NCBI GenBank assembly: GCA_021772755.1
Contig: JAJFLJ010000167.1
Coordinates: 1-37,418, forward strand
Length of the DNA stretch: 37,418 bases
Direction: 5' to 3'
Source of the DNA: Candidatus Sumerlaeota bacterium
GTDB lineage: Bacteria; Sumerlaeota; Sumerlaeia; SLMS01; JAHLLQ01
Positions 22,721-31,590 of this stretch are shown piece by piece. The position numbers were made by a program, and so were the translations under genes. Within the stretch, counting starts at the first letter, position 1. Every line of letters starts with the position of its first letter. Below the pieces are notes generated by a model. The model was given only the letters and a program-made list of their open reading frames with translations, made no database searches and was not told the origin of the DNA.

Positions 22721-24820
22721 ATGACGAACGGAGCCCCTCTTCGCATCCTTCTGGTCGAAGACAGCGCGGATGACTTTCAACGAATCGGAACGCTCCTGCG
22801 CAGCGACGCCACGCCGGACTGCGAGCTGACCCACGCGCAGACGGCGGCGGAAGCGGCCAGCCATCTGCGGTCCGCCACGTTCGACCTGGTCGTGACCGAT
22901 CTGACGCTTCCAGACACCTCCGGTCTCGAGACGTTTCGCCGCGTGAAGTCCCACGCCGCGGGTACGCCGGTCATCGTCCTGACAGGCATCGAGAGCGACC
23001 AGGTCTCGCTTCAGGCGATGGAGGAGGGCGCCCAGGACTATCTCTTCAAGAGCAACGTGACGGCGGAACTGCTGAACCGCTCGATCCGGTACGCCCAGGC
23101 GCGCCACCGCGCGGACGAGGCCCTGCGCGAGAGCGAGGAGCGCTATTCGCTGGCGGTGGCGGGGTCGAACAACGGCGTGTGGGACTGGGACCTGCGCACG
23201 AACCGCGTGTTCTACTCCGCGCGGTGGAAGTCCCTGCACGGTTTCCGCCCGGACGAGATCGGCGACTCGCCCTCGGAGTGGCTCGACCGCATTCATCCCG
23301 AGGACGGCGAACTGGTGCGCGAGAAGATCCACGCGCACCTGGACGATCTGACGTCGCACTTCCACGCGGAGTACCGCATGGAGCGCAAGAACGGCGGATG
23401 GATGTGGGTTCTGACGCGCGGGCGCGCGGTCCGCGACGAGCACGGAGTCTCCTACCGCATCGCGGGCTCCCACGGAGACGTGACGGACCGCAAGCGCGCC
23501 GAAGAGCAGCTGATCCACAACGCGTTCCACGACTCGCTGACGGGCCTGCCCAACAGGGCGCTGCTGCACGACCGGCTGGACCGCTCGCTGCGGCGCCTGA
23601 GACGGGGCGGCGGGGGCGACTTCGCCGTGATCTTTCTCGATCTCGACCGCTTCAAGCACATCAACGACAGCAAGGGCCACGAGATCGGGGACCGCATTCT
23701 GGTGGAATTCGCCAGGCGGCTGGAGCTCTGCATCCGCCCGGGCGACACCGTCGCACGGCTCGGCGGCGACGAATTCGTCGTTCTCGCCGACGACGTCGAT
23801 TCCGCGGCGGACGCGCGCAAGCTCGCCGACCGCATCCACGACCAGATCGCGCCCCCCATCGCCATCGGGAACGAGGAGTACTTCACCACCGTCAGCATCG
23901 GCATCGCGCTCAGCTCGACGGACTACGACCTGCCGGAACAGGTCATCCGCGACGCCGACACCGCCATGTACCGCGCCAAGGCCGAGGGCCGTTCGGCGAC
24001 GGAGATCTTCAACAAGGAGATGCACGACTGCGCGGTGGCGATTCTCCAGCTCGACAACGACATGCGGCGGGCGCTCGGCGCCAACCAGTTCGAGATCCAC
24101 TACCAGCCCATCGTCAATCTGCGCACGGGCCGCATCCGGGGCTTCGAGGCGCTGCTGCGCTGGAACCACCCGGCGAAGGGTCTCATCAAGCCCGAGCACT
24201 TCATCCCCCTGGCGGAGGAAACGGGACTGATCGTTCCCCTGGGATGGTGGGTGCTGGAGAAGGCCTGCGGCCAGATGCGCGTGTGGCAGGACCAGTTCCC
24301 CTCGGACGTTCCGCTGACGATGAGCGTGAACATCTCGAGCCGCCAGTTCGGCGAGCCCGACCTGGTGGAGCGCGTCCGCTCGATCATCGGGGAGAGCGGA
24401 ATCGAGCACGGCTCCCTGGTGCTGGAGATGACCGAGAGCGTTCTGATGAAGGACTACCACATCGCGGGGCACCTGGTGGAGGAACTCCGCTCCATCGGCG
24501 TGCAGCTCCACATCGACGACTTCGGCACGGGGTACTCTTCCCTCAGCCATCTGCGCCACCTGCCGACGGAATCGCTGAAGATCGACCGCTCGTTCATCCA
24601 CGGCATGATGGACAGCAACGAGAACTCCGAGATCGTGCGCACGATCATCTCGCTGGCGCGCAACCTGGGGATGACATCGACGGCGGAAGGCGTGGAGACG
24701 GCGGACCAGCTCGCCCGCGCGCGGTCGATGGACTGCGAACAGGGGCAGGGGTTCTTCTTCTCGGCCCCTCGCGACAGCGACGAGATCGCGATGCTCATGG
24801 AGAGCAACCCCAGCTGGTAG
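22721..24820 (+). CDS. REC-PAS-GGDEF-EAL cyclic-di-GMP signalling protein
   Basis: This is a 699-residue cytoplasmic protein. The receiver (about 8-125) has the acidic pocket ILLVEDSADD, phosphoacceptor Asp60 (VVTDLTLPD), Thr in VLTG and Lys in YLFKSN. A PAS domain with a PAC tail follows (about 145-265; ERYSLAVAGSNNGVWDWD, GDVTDRKRAEEQL). The GGDEF motif (348-352, RLGGDEFVVL) is intact, and an I-site RPGD lies five residues before it, so diguanylate cyclase activity with product inhibition is expected. The EAL domain starts at Glu476 (GFEALLRWNHP) and keeps NISSRQF, EMTES, IDDFGTGYSSL, KIDRSFI, EGVET and QGQGFFFS, so phosphodiesterase activity is also expected. Which activity dominates cannot be read from sequence. 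The receiver makes it a likely target of the upstream histidine kinase. Confidence 0.97.
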   Translation: MTNGAPLRILLVEDSADDFQRIGTLLRSDATPDCELTHAQTAAEAASHLRSATFDLVVTDLTLPDTSGLETFRRVKSHAAGTPVIVLTGIESDQVSLQAMEEGAQDYLFKSNVTAELLNRSIRYAQARHRADEALRESEERYSLAVAGSNNGVWDWDLRTNRVFYSARWKSLHGFRPDEIGDSPSEWLDRIHPEDGELVREKIHAHLDDLTSHFHAEYRMERKNGGWMWVLTRGRAVRDEHGVSYRIAGSHGDVTDRKRAEEQLIHNAFHDSLTGLPNRALLHDRLDRSLRRLRRGGGGDFAVIFLDLDRFKHINDSKGHEIGDRILVEFARRLELCIRPGDTVARLGGDEFVVLADDVDSAADARKLADRIHDQIAPPIAIGNEEYFTTVSIGIALSSTDYDLPEQVIRDADTAMYRAKAEGRSATEIFNKEMHDCAVAILQLDNDMRRALGANQFEIHYQPIVNLRTGRIRGFEALLRWNHPAKGLIKPEHFIPLAEETGLIVPLGWWVLEKACGQMRVWQDQFPSDVPLTMSVNISSRQFGEPDLVERVRSIIGESGIEHGSLVLEMTESVLMKDYHIAGHLVEELRSIGVQLHIDDFGTGYSSLSHLRHLPTESLKIDRSFIHGMMDSNENSEIVRTIISLARNLGMTSTAEGVETADQLARARSMDCEQGQGFFFSAPRDSDEIAMLMESNPSW

Positions 24821-24852
24821 GAAGCGCCGTTCCCGCACCCGGGCACATGCGA

Positions 24853-24890
24853 AACGGGCCCGCCGTCGGAGAGTCGATGGCGGGCCCGTT
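24853..24890. terminator. Bidirectional terminator between convergent genes
   Basis: AACGGGCCCGCC (24853-24864) and GGCGGGCCCGTT (24879-24890) form a perfect 12-bp stem with a 14-base loop, between the convergent GGDEF-EAL and lipoprotein genes. The T-tracts are short on both sides (TTCGATTT on plus). Confidence 0.8.
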
Positions 24891-24919
24891 CGATTTCGCG
24901 GTTGCGGGGTGCTGACGGG

Positions 24920-25360
24920 CTACGGCTCGACGCTGAACTCGTAGTCGTAGTTCTGCGCCTCGAAGAGGAGCGTTTCCGTCCGCACGGGGTGCGTGGCGTC
25001 GAGCATCGGCGGCGAGAGGATGGTCATGCCCTTGCCGACGGGAACGTCGGCGGCGTAGACGACCTTCTGCTCGGCCTCGTCGTAGATGACGACGTAGTCC
25101 GTGCGGTCGATCTTCGAGAAGAGGCCCAGGATGTTGCAGCCCTTGACCCGCCGGTAGACGAAGACTTCCTGCCCCGCGCCCTTGTAGGTGGCGTTGGGCT
25201 GGCCCATGTTGGCGAAGATGTCCGCCTTGCGGGCGCCGGCCGTCACGACCTGCGTGGTGGGCGATCCGTAGTTCTGCTTGGAGTAGATGGTGCCGCAACC
25301 CGTCGTGGCGACCAGGAGGGCGGCGGCCAGTGCCGTGCCGAGAAGTTTCCGTGCTGTCAT
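24920..25360 (-). CDS. Probable lipoprotein, small conserved domain of unknown function
   Basis: This is a 146-residue protein. MTARKLLGTALAAALLVATTGC is a lipoprotein-like signal, with Cys22 as the likely lipidated residue (TTGC is a relaxed lipobox). The mature part has a pattern seen in small envelope proteins: ITTQ-like start (PTTQVVTAGARKADIFANMGQPNATY), a hydrophobic core (GCNILGLFSKIDRTDYVVIYDE) and an acidic-aromatic end (NYDYEFSVEP). The stretch DIFANMGQPNATYKGAG resembles the BamE/SmpA-type FxxxGxP motif, but similarity is too short for a firm call. ATG at 25360 is chosen over the upstream frame because it begins the signal; AAGGGA lies upstream. It is convergent with the c-di-GMP gene and divergent from yaaA. 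Confidence 0.8.
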   Translation of the reverse strand: MTARKLLGTALAAALLVATTGCGTIYSKQNYGSPTTQVVTAGARKADIFANMGQPNATYKGAGQEVFVYRRVKGCNILGLFSKIDRTDYVVIYDEAEQKVVYAADVPVGKGMTILSPPMLDATHPVRTETLLFEAQNYDYEFSVEP

Positions 25361-25692
25361 GTGCGTCGTGTCCCTTCCGGACGTGGCCGGATTCGCTGTG
25401 GCGGCCACCCGTTTGACCCCGGGATGGCGGCGGAGGCTTCACACCGTCAAGAACTTGTTGGCGCCCATTCCGGGCCGGTTCGGGCGCCGCGAGGCCCATC
25501 CCCCGGCAGGCGCCCCCGGACGACACGGATCGAGGCCCTGCGGGAGGTCCCGGACCCCGGCGGGAAGACCGCTCCCGGCGGCGCGCTCCGATTGACACCT
25601 GGTCGCCGCTTGGTGGTACACTTCGCGTCTATGGAAAATCGACGTTGGAATTCCCCCTATTGTGCCCGCCCGGCGTGCCTGGAGGCCCTTTC
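25361..25692. other. Divergent intergenic region between the lipoprotein and yaaA genes
   Basis: These 332 bases hold no convincing ORF on either strand. A minus-strand TTGACG (25450-25445) lacks a clear -10 partner. The plus-strand promoter candidate near 25592 is listed separately. The rest is GC-rich sequence without strong dyads. Confidence 0.6.
25592..25622 (+). promoter_or_regulatory. Candidate sigma-70 promoter for yaaA
   Basis: A consensus TTGACA (25592-25597) and TACACT (25617-25622) are 19 bases apart. The implied start near 25630 leaves a leader of about 60 bases before the GTG at 25693. Spacing is longer than the usual 17, so confidence is moderate. Confidence 0.5.
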
Positions 25693-26505
25693 GTGAGCGA
25701 TTGGATCCTGCTTCTCCCGCCATCGGAGTCGAAAGCCACCCCTCCGGGGAACGGCATGTCGTTCGACAATGCCATGAAGACCAAGCGCACCAACTCCTTC
25801 CGGCAGCTTCAGTCGCTGCGGGAGATCGTTTTCGAGGCCCTCGGCGGCGTGCTTCAGCGCACCGGCGGCTGGGAAGAGGTCTTCGAGGTGCGCGGCGAGG
25901 CCCTGGACGAGGCGATCCGCCTCAACCGCGTCTTCCGCGAGTGCAACACGATGCCTGCCCGCGACCTCTACAAGGGCATCATGTACCAGGCCATCGAGTA
26001 CAAGACGCTCAAGAAGAAGGACAAGGCGCTCTTCGACAAGCAGACGCTGATCATGAGCGGCCTCTTCGGGCTGCTGCGGCCGACCGACCGCATCCCCCCC
26101 TACAAGCTGAAGATGTCGGCGAACCTGGGGGGCGTGGTGGGCAAGCTGGCGAACTTCTGGCGCCAGCCCGTCAGCGAAATCCTGCGGCAGGAGCTGAAGG
26201 GGAAGGTCGTGTGGGACTTCCTGCCCGACCAGCACCGCCGCGTCTGGGACAACAGCGGGGAAATCCGCGCCTGCCACCAGGTGAAATTCGTCAAGCGCGT
26301 CATCCGCAGCGGCGTCGCCGAATGGAAGACCATCAGCCACCACTCCAAGTCGCTGAAGGGCGCGCTGATCCGGCACCTGCTCACCAAGGACGCGGAATCG
26401 CCGAAGTCGCTGAAGGACTTCGAGCACCCCGACGGCTACCACTACGAGCCCTCTCTCAGCGTCGAGAGCCGCCGCAGCGCGCTGCTGGTCTTCGCGGCCG
26501 AGTAG
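25693..26505 (+). CDS. yaaA: YaaA-family (DUF328) protein, peroxide-stress type
   Basis: This is a 270-residue cytoplasmic protein of the YaaA/UPF0246 family. In E. coli YaaA limits intracellular iron and oxidative DNA damage under peroxide stress and has been reported to bind DNA. Family features seen here are the N-terminal LLLPPSESKATP, the central LYKGIMYQAIEY, LIMSGLFGLLRPTDRIPPYKLKM, and WDFLPDQHRRVW. Length is close to the usual 250-260. GTG at 25693 is preferred as start: GGAGG lies 7 bases upstream and the conserved N-terminus begins directly after it. An in-frame TTG at 25645 would add 16 residues with no conservation I recognise. It stands alone, with its own promoter candidate and a strong terminator. 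Confidence 0.93.
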   Translation: MSDWILLLPPSESKATPPGNGMSFDNAMKTKRTNSFRQLQSLREIVFEALGGVLQRTGGWEEVFEVRGEALDEAIRLNRVFRECNTMPARDLYKGIMYQAIEYKTLKKKDKALFDKQTLIMSGLFGLLRPTDRIPPYKLKMSANLGGVVGKLANFWRQPVSEILRQELKGKVVWDFLPDQHRRVWDNSGEIRACHQVKFVKRVIRSGVAEWKTISHHSKSLKGALIRHLLTKDAESPKSLKDFEHPDGYHYEPSLSVESRRSALLVFAAE

Positions 26506-26536
26506 AACCACCGACAACACATTCCCCAACATGCGA

Positions 26537-26573
26537 AAGCGGCTGCACGCCAGAGACGTGCAGCCGCTTCTTT
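26537..26573. terminator. Strong bidirectional terminator between yaaA and the amidase gene
   Basis: AAGCGGCTGCACG (26537-26549) pairs perfectly with CGTGCAGCCGCTT (26557-26569) around a 7-base loop, followed by CTTT on plus; the minus strand has GAAAGAAGCGG before and TTTCGC after the stem. It separates two convergent genes. Confidence 0.9.
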
Positions 26574-26592
26574 CGTTCGGGGGTCGGACGCG

Positions 26593-29500
26593 TTACGGGA
26601 CGTAGGTCGCCCGCACCGCGTCGGAGATGACGACGCCCGGCGTCGAGGAGTCGGCCGCGTCGAGCGTGACGCTGCCGCCGTTGGCATCGAAGTCCCACGT
26701 TCCGAGCGTCACCCAGACCAGGTTGTTCTGCGTCTGGTCGGCGGTAACGGTCTGCGTTCCGGAGGACGTGGCGACTTCGTACTGCACGGAATCCGAGCGG
26801 TTCGAGCTGGCGCGGAACATGACCTCGATCGTCCACGAGCCGGAAACCGGCAGGTCGAGGTCCCATGTCGCCGTGCGCGCCGTACCGGCCGATGCGTAGC
26901 GGTAGGTGCCGCCGTCGTAGCCCGACGATCCCGAAAGGGCCCATGCCCCGGTCTCGGTGTACTCCGGCGAGCCGTTGTCGTTGTCGAAGACGGTCTGCGT
27001 GTCGTAGACCACGACGTTGCGGAACCAGGAGTTCGCGCCGGACCCGGAGTCCATGTCGTTCAGGAACACCAGGTACGTGTAGGAACCGGCGGTCAGGGTC
27101 TGGCCGACGGGGATCGTATAGTGCTTCCACGCCGTCCCGGTGTAGTCGTCGTAGGTCGTGACGCCGTAGGCCTGCGTGCCGAAGACCTTCCACGTCTGGT
27201 CGGAGGAGAGGGTCGTGTCGTTGTCGAAGCACACGCCGCCGATCTCCGGCTCGTTGCCGGTCGAACGATAGTCGAACTCGATGACCGTCGAGGCCGTGAC
27301 GTCGTAGTTCAGGGAGATCGTCTTCCACGTGTTGCCGGTCAGCTCCAGAGTCGTTCCGCCATCGTGCTTCGCCCACGACGTGGAGTTCACGTCCTGGCTG
27401 CCGTAGCTGCCGACGGTGAAGTCGTCGAAGTCGATGGCGTTGGCGGGGACGGACCCGACGGGGGTCGCCGAGACCTGCGAGCTGTTGGCCGACTCGTTCG
27501 CGTTCGGCGTGTCGTCCACGGCGGTCACGACGTAGTAGTACGTCGTGTCGTTCGCGGCGCTGTTGTCGGTGTAGGCGCTGGAAGCCACGAGCGAACCGTT
27601 GATCTTCGAGTAGCCGCTGCCGCTCGTCGTCGAACGGTAGACGTTGTACCCGTCGAGATCGCCCTCGCCGTTGTCGTTCCAGTCGAGACCCACGCTGCCG
27701 TCGCCCGGCGTCGCGGCCAGACCCGTCGGAGCAGAGGGGGCAGTCGTGTCTTCCGGCGTCGCCGAGACCTGCGAGCTGTTGCCGGACTCGTTGGCGTTCG
27801 GCGTGTCGTCCACGGCCGTCACCACGTAGTAGTACGTCGTGAAGTTCGACGCAGTGTTGTCGGTGTAGGCGCTGGAAGCCACGAGCGAGCCGTTGATCTT
27901 CGAGTAGCCGCTACCGCTCGTCGTCGAGCGATAGACGTTGTACCCGTCGAGGTCGCCCTCGCCGTTGTCGCTCCAGTCGAGACCCACGCTGCCGTCACCA
28001 GGCGTCGCCGCCAAGCCCGTCGGGGCAGAGGGCGCCGTCGTGTCTTCCGGCGTCGCCGAGACCTGCGAGCTGTTGCCGGATTCGTTGGCGTTCGGCGTGT
28101 CGTCCACGGCGGTCACGACGTAGTAGTACGTCGTGAAGTTCGACGCAGTGTTGTCGGTGTAGGCGCTGGAAGCCACGAGCGAACCATTGATCTTCGAGTA
28201 GCCGCTGCCGCTCGTCGTCGAACGGTAGACGTTGTACCCGTCGAGATCGCCCTCGCCGTTGTCGTTCCAGTCGAGGCCCACGCTGCCGTCGCCAGGCGTC
28301 GCCGCCAGACCCGTCGGAGCCGAAGGCGCCGTCGTGTCTTCCGGCGTCGCCGAGACCTGCGAGCTGTTGCCGGATTCGTTGGCACTGGTATCGACGGCGG
28401 TCACGACGTAGTAGTACGTCGTGAAATTCGACGCGCTGTTGTCGGTGTAGGCGCTGGAAGCCACGAGCGAGCCGTTGATCTTCGAGTAGCCGCTGCCGCT
28501 CGTCGTCGAGCGGTAGACGTTGTAGCCGTCGAGGTCGCCCTCGCCGTTGTCGCTCCAGTCGAGGCCCACGCTCCCGTCGCCAGGCGTCGCCGCCAGACCC
28601 GTCGGAGCCGAAGGGGCAGTGGTGTCGGCGGAGAGATCGAAGAAATCGACCACGGCCTCCATCAGGTCGGAGCGCACGCTGGCGGAGTTGACCAGTTCGA
28701 AGGGGAAGCCCAGCGTGATGACGCGGCTGGTGCCGTCGCGATAGACCGCCGCCGTGCCGCCGGTGCCGCCGCTGTAGCTGAGGGCGACGGACGAACCGGA
28801 GGACGTGCCAAGGCGGTCGGGGTACTCGGCGTCATAGCGCGCGCCTCCGGCGACATCGAAGCTGAACGCTCCGACACCCGCGAAGGGCCCGCTCCCCGTC
28901 GATGCGATGTCGTACGTATTGGAGTCGTCGCCGACGTAGGAGGCGCGCAGAACGTCGTTGTAGAAGTCCTGGTCCGCCTGGGGGCGCGTCGAGCGGCCCA
29001 GGTCCCAGCCGATCTCGGCGCCGGAAACGAACAGGTTGTTGCCCGACGACGCCAGGTAGCTGGAAACGAGCGCCTGCTCCGCGGAGGAGAACGTTTCGAG
29101 CACCGTCGATTCCTCGCCGCATATCCAGAAGACCGCGTCGTAGTCCCCGAGCGTCACGTCGCCGTCGATCACGGCTTCGTTGGAGGCGCTGCTGATGGCG
29201 ACGCCGGTGCCTTCGAGGGCTTCGGCGTGTTCGATGACGTAGTTGAACGCCTGGAACGTGCGCGGGTCGAGGCGCTGGAGATTCGTGCCGGCGTTCGTGA
29301 TGGACTGCTGCGGAACCAGGCTGGCGCTGTTGCGGTCGAAGCCGTTGACGATCAGAACGTCGCTGGCGCCGTCGCAGACGGCGAGCGTCTCGGTCGGGAA
29401 GGACTGACCGCCGGCGTTGACGGCGACGACGCGGTAGTACTTCGTCTCGCCCGACGTCAGGCCGGAGAACGTCGTCGAGGTGCCGCTGCTTACGACGGTG

Positions 29501-31590
29501 CCGTCGTCGAAGCCGAACCCGTTGTCGCTCGACTGGACGCGGTAGGACGTGGCGGCGTCGCCGTAATACTGGTTCGAGGAGGATGTCGGCGGGGCGTCCC
29601 AGGCCACATGGACCTGTCCGCTGCCGAGCGCGGTGACGCGCAGGTGCGTCGGCGTTTCCGGGGGCAGCGTCAGCGTGACGCTGTCGCGGTCCTCGTAGTA
29701 GGCGATGAGGCCGTGGACGATGGCGCGGGCCATGTCGTGGCGAAACTGCGGTTCCGCGTACCCGCCGGCGTCGTCCGCGTTGTCGTGGAAGAGCCCTTCG
29801 ATGAGGAAGCCGGGGAGGCCGGTTCCGAGACTGCTCTGGTTGTTCTCGCCGAAGTTGGTCACGTTCTTCGACCGCACGGTCCAGTTCGAGAACCACTGGC
29901 CCTCGATGTGGTCGTACAGTTCGTCGTGCATGATGCTCTGGAGGTCGGCCGACGCCTGCGTGGCGGTGCTGTGGCGGAACGTGCTGAGTCCGCGCGCGCT
30001 GCCGTTGAAGGCGTTCGTGTGCCACGCGAAGTAGAGGGCGTCCTCGACGGAGTTGTCCTTCTCGCTGTGCTCCCACCGCGCGTACTGGGGCCTGTCGGAC
30101 CAGCCGCCGGCCTCGTCGTCGTTGCCGGTGTAGAGGGAGCCGCTGTAGCCGAAGCCGTTGAACTGCAGGTAGTTGACGGCCTCTTCCTCCCAGCGCGGGC
30201 GGCCGCTGATGCCGTGGTTGTGGCGTTCCATGTCGCCCATGCCGCCTCCCCACCGCACGGCGTCTGCCGAGACGTTGGAAGCCGTGCCGTCGGAGCTGTT
30301 GTTGGTGAGGACGACCTTGCTCTCGCTCGCGGGGGCGCCGGCCTCGAAGTACCAGTTCCCGAGGAGGTTCCAGGTGTAGCCGTCGATCTTCTGGTTCATG
30401 CGGACTTCGGAAACGCCGCCGCTGTGGTGCACGAGGTACTGGGCGTCGTCGGCGCGGGCGGTGTACGCGGTCCAGCTCGTGTAGACGTTGTAGTAGCCGT
30501 CCTCGGGAACGTCGACCGTCCACGTCGCGGTCGCCGTCGGCGTGCCGCTGGTCACTCCGTTGGACAGACGGTTCGCGCCGCTCCCCTGGTTGAACGGATT
30601 CACGCTCGTTCCGACCCACGAGGAGGTGGTCTTCTGGACGAAGCCGTTCAGGGAGGAGTTCGACCACGTTCCCGTTTCGACGTACGTTCCGTCGTCGTTG
30701 CCGGAGGTGCCGTCGGCATTGTCGACGATGACCATGTTGGTCTGCAGGTCCGATTCGCGAACGGTCTGGACCTTGGCGCCCGCGTTGCGCAGCGCCGGCA
30801 GAACGTACATGTTCATGATCTCCGCGCTGTCGAAGTCCTCGAGAACGCCGAAGTTGTCGCCGCGCTGAACGCGCCAGCGGCCGAAGTCCACATCGTCGAA
30901 CCATCCGTGGGACTGGTTGATGTAGATCGTCTTGCCGCCAAGAGATCCGGATGGCTGGCCGGGGTTGATGGTCGGAACGGAGGACTTCGGCACCGCGATG
31001 CCCAGCTCCGCGGAGATGCGGTCGGATTCCGCGTCGACGGGACGCGTTCTCCTGGGGGCCTTCTCCTTCGGCAGCAGTTCCTGGACATCGACGACTTCAC
31101 CCGTCGACGGGTCGCGCACGTCGAGGAAGACGCGGTTCCAGTCCTCCGTCGCGATCGACTGCAGGAATTCCGCGCCGATCCTCGCGACGGCCGGTTCGTC
31201 GAAATCCTTCGAGTTCACGAAGGACTTCGGCAGGTCGAGCTGGATGCGGATCTCGCGGTCGCCGGCGAAGGGCTCGTCGTAGGCGAACTCCACGCCGATC
31301 AGCTCCGTCCCCGCGGGGAGGCCGCTGTAGTCGATGAAGTGCGACGCCTTGTCGGAATCGAGATTCGCCTTCAGTTGCAGTACGGACTGTACGAGTGCGC
31401 GCGCGCGGTCCTCGCTGCCGGGTTCGCCGACGGATGCGGCCACCTCGGCGAATACCTGCGCGCGATAGTCCCTGATCTGTGCGGTTTTCTCGCAGGGAAC
31501 GCCCGAGAGAAAGTCGCACGCGGTCGCCGGGCCTGCGGCGAGCAGACCGCCTGCGACGACGGCCAGTGCGGTTCTTCGAAGTCTCTTCAT
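26593..31590 (-). CDS. Large exported amidase-like protein with golvesin-like and Fn3 domains
   Basis: This is a 1665-residue protein with a signal peptide (LAVVAGGLLAAGPATA); the next residue is Cys, so lipidation is possible. An N-acetylmuramoyl-L-alanine amidase (amidase_3-like) catalytic domain spans about 210-610. Probable zinc ligands are His228 (INQSHGW), a Glu near 467 (RWEEEAVNYLQF) and His524 (WHTNAFNG); catalytic Glu598 lies in LIEGLFHDN. A golvesin-like domain (about 283-450) is inserted inside it. Then follow one Fn3 (about 645-732), an alpha/beta GATase- or flavodoxin-like domain (about 737-983; DYDAVFWICGEES), four near-identical Fn3 repeats (989-1378), a carbohydrate-binding-like beta domain and a second golvesin-like domain at the end. 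The expected role is peptidoglycan or polymer hydrolysis outside the inner membrane. ATG 31590 is preceded by AGGAGG at 10 bases. Confidence 0.88.
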   Translation of the reverse strand: MKRLRRTALAVVAGGLLAAGPATACDFLSGVPCEKTAQIRDYRAQVFAEVAASVGEPGSEDRARALVQSVLQLKANLDSDKASHFIDYSGLPAGTELIGVEFAYDEPFAGDREIRIQLDLPKSFVNSKDFDEPAVARIGAEFLQSIATEDWNRVFLDVRDPSTGEVVDVQELLPKEKAPRRTRPVDAESDRISAELGIAVPKSSVPTINPGQPSGSLGGKTIYINQSHGWFDDVDFGRWRVQRGDNFGVLEDFDSAEIMNMYVLPALRNAGAKVQTVRESDLQTNMVIVDNADGTSGNDDGTYVETGTWSNSSLNGFVQKTTSSWVGTSVNPFNQGSGANRLSNGVTSGTPTATATWTVDVPEDGYYNVYTSWTAYTARADDAQYLVHHSGGVSEVRMNQKIDGYTWNLLGNWYFEAGAPASESKVVLTNNSSDGTASNVSADAVRWGGGMGDMERHNHGISGRPRWEEEAVNYLQFNGFGYSGSLYTGNDDEAGGWSDRPQYARWEHSEKDNSVEDALYFAWHTNAFNGSARGLSTFRHSTATQASADLQSIMHDELYDHIEGQWFSNWTVRSKNVTNFGENNQSSLGTGLPGFLIEGLFHDNADDAGGYAEPQFRHDMARAIVHGLIAYYEDRDSVTLTLPPETPTHLRVTALGSGQVHVAWDAPPTSSSNQYYGDAATSYRVQSSDNGFGFDDGTVVSSGTSTTFSGLTSGETKYYRVVAVNAGGQSFPTETLAVCDGASDVLIVNGFDRNSASLVPQQSITNAGTNLQRLDPRTFQAFNYVIEHAEALEGTGVAISSASNEAVIDGDVTLGDYDAVFWICGEESTVLETFSSAEQALVSSYLASSGNNLFVSGAEIGWDLGRSTRPQADQDFYNDVLRASYVGDDSNTYDIASTGSGPFAGVGAFSFDVAGGARYDAEYPDRLGTSSGSSVALSYSGGTGGTAAVYRDGTSRVITLGFPFELVNSASVRSDLMEAVVDFFDLSADTTAPSAPTGLAATPGDGSVGLDWSDNGEGDLDGYNVYRSTTSGSGYSKINGSLVASSAYTDNSASNFTTYYYVVTAVDTSANESGNSSQVSATPEDTTAPSAPTGLAATPGDGSVGLDWNDNGEGDLDGYNVYRSTTSGSGYSKINGSLVASSAYTDNTASNFTTYYYVVTAVDDTPNANESGNSSQVSATPEDTTAPSAPTGLAATPGDGSVGLDWSDNGEGDLDGYNVYRSTTSGSGYSKINGSLVASSAYTDNTASNFTTYYYVVTAVDDTPNANESGNSSQVSATPEDTTAPSAPTGLAATPGDGSVGLDWNDNGEGDLDGYNVYRSTTSGSGYSKINGSLVASSAYTDNSAANDTTYYYVVTAVDDTPNANESANSSQVSATPVGSVPANAIDFDDFTVGSYGSQDVNSTSWAKHDGGTTLELTGNTWKTISLNYDVTASTVIEFDYRSTGNEPEIGGVCFDNDTTLSSDQTWKVFGTQAYGVTTYDDYTGTAWKHYTIPVGQTLTAGSYTYLVFLNDMDSGSGANSWFRNVVVYDTQTVFDNDNGSPEYTETGAWALSGSSGYDGGTYRYASAGTARTATWDLDLPVSGSWTIEVMFRASSNRSDSVQYEVATSSGTQTVTADQTQNNLVWVTLGTWDFDANGGSVTLDAADSSTPGVVISDAVRATYVP
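27457..28626 (-). repeat. Four tandem Fn3-encoding direct repeats (294-bp period)
   Basis: Four in-frame direct copies encode Fn3 modules beginning DTTAPSAPTGLAATPGDGSV. Landmarks recur at 27464, 27758, 28052 and 28346, exactly 294 bp apart; the first copy in the protein is 6 bp shorter. Copies 1 and 3 read DWSDN while 2 and 4 read DWNDN, which suggests duplication of a two-module unit. Nucleotide identity is very high, indicating recent duplication or ongoing homogenisation. Confidence 0.97.

Noticed and set aside
27457-28626. Direct repeats as a possible CRISPR or minisatellite array
   Set aside because: The 294-bp period is in frame, coding and matches complete Fn3 modules; there are no short repeats with unique spacers.
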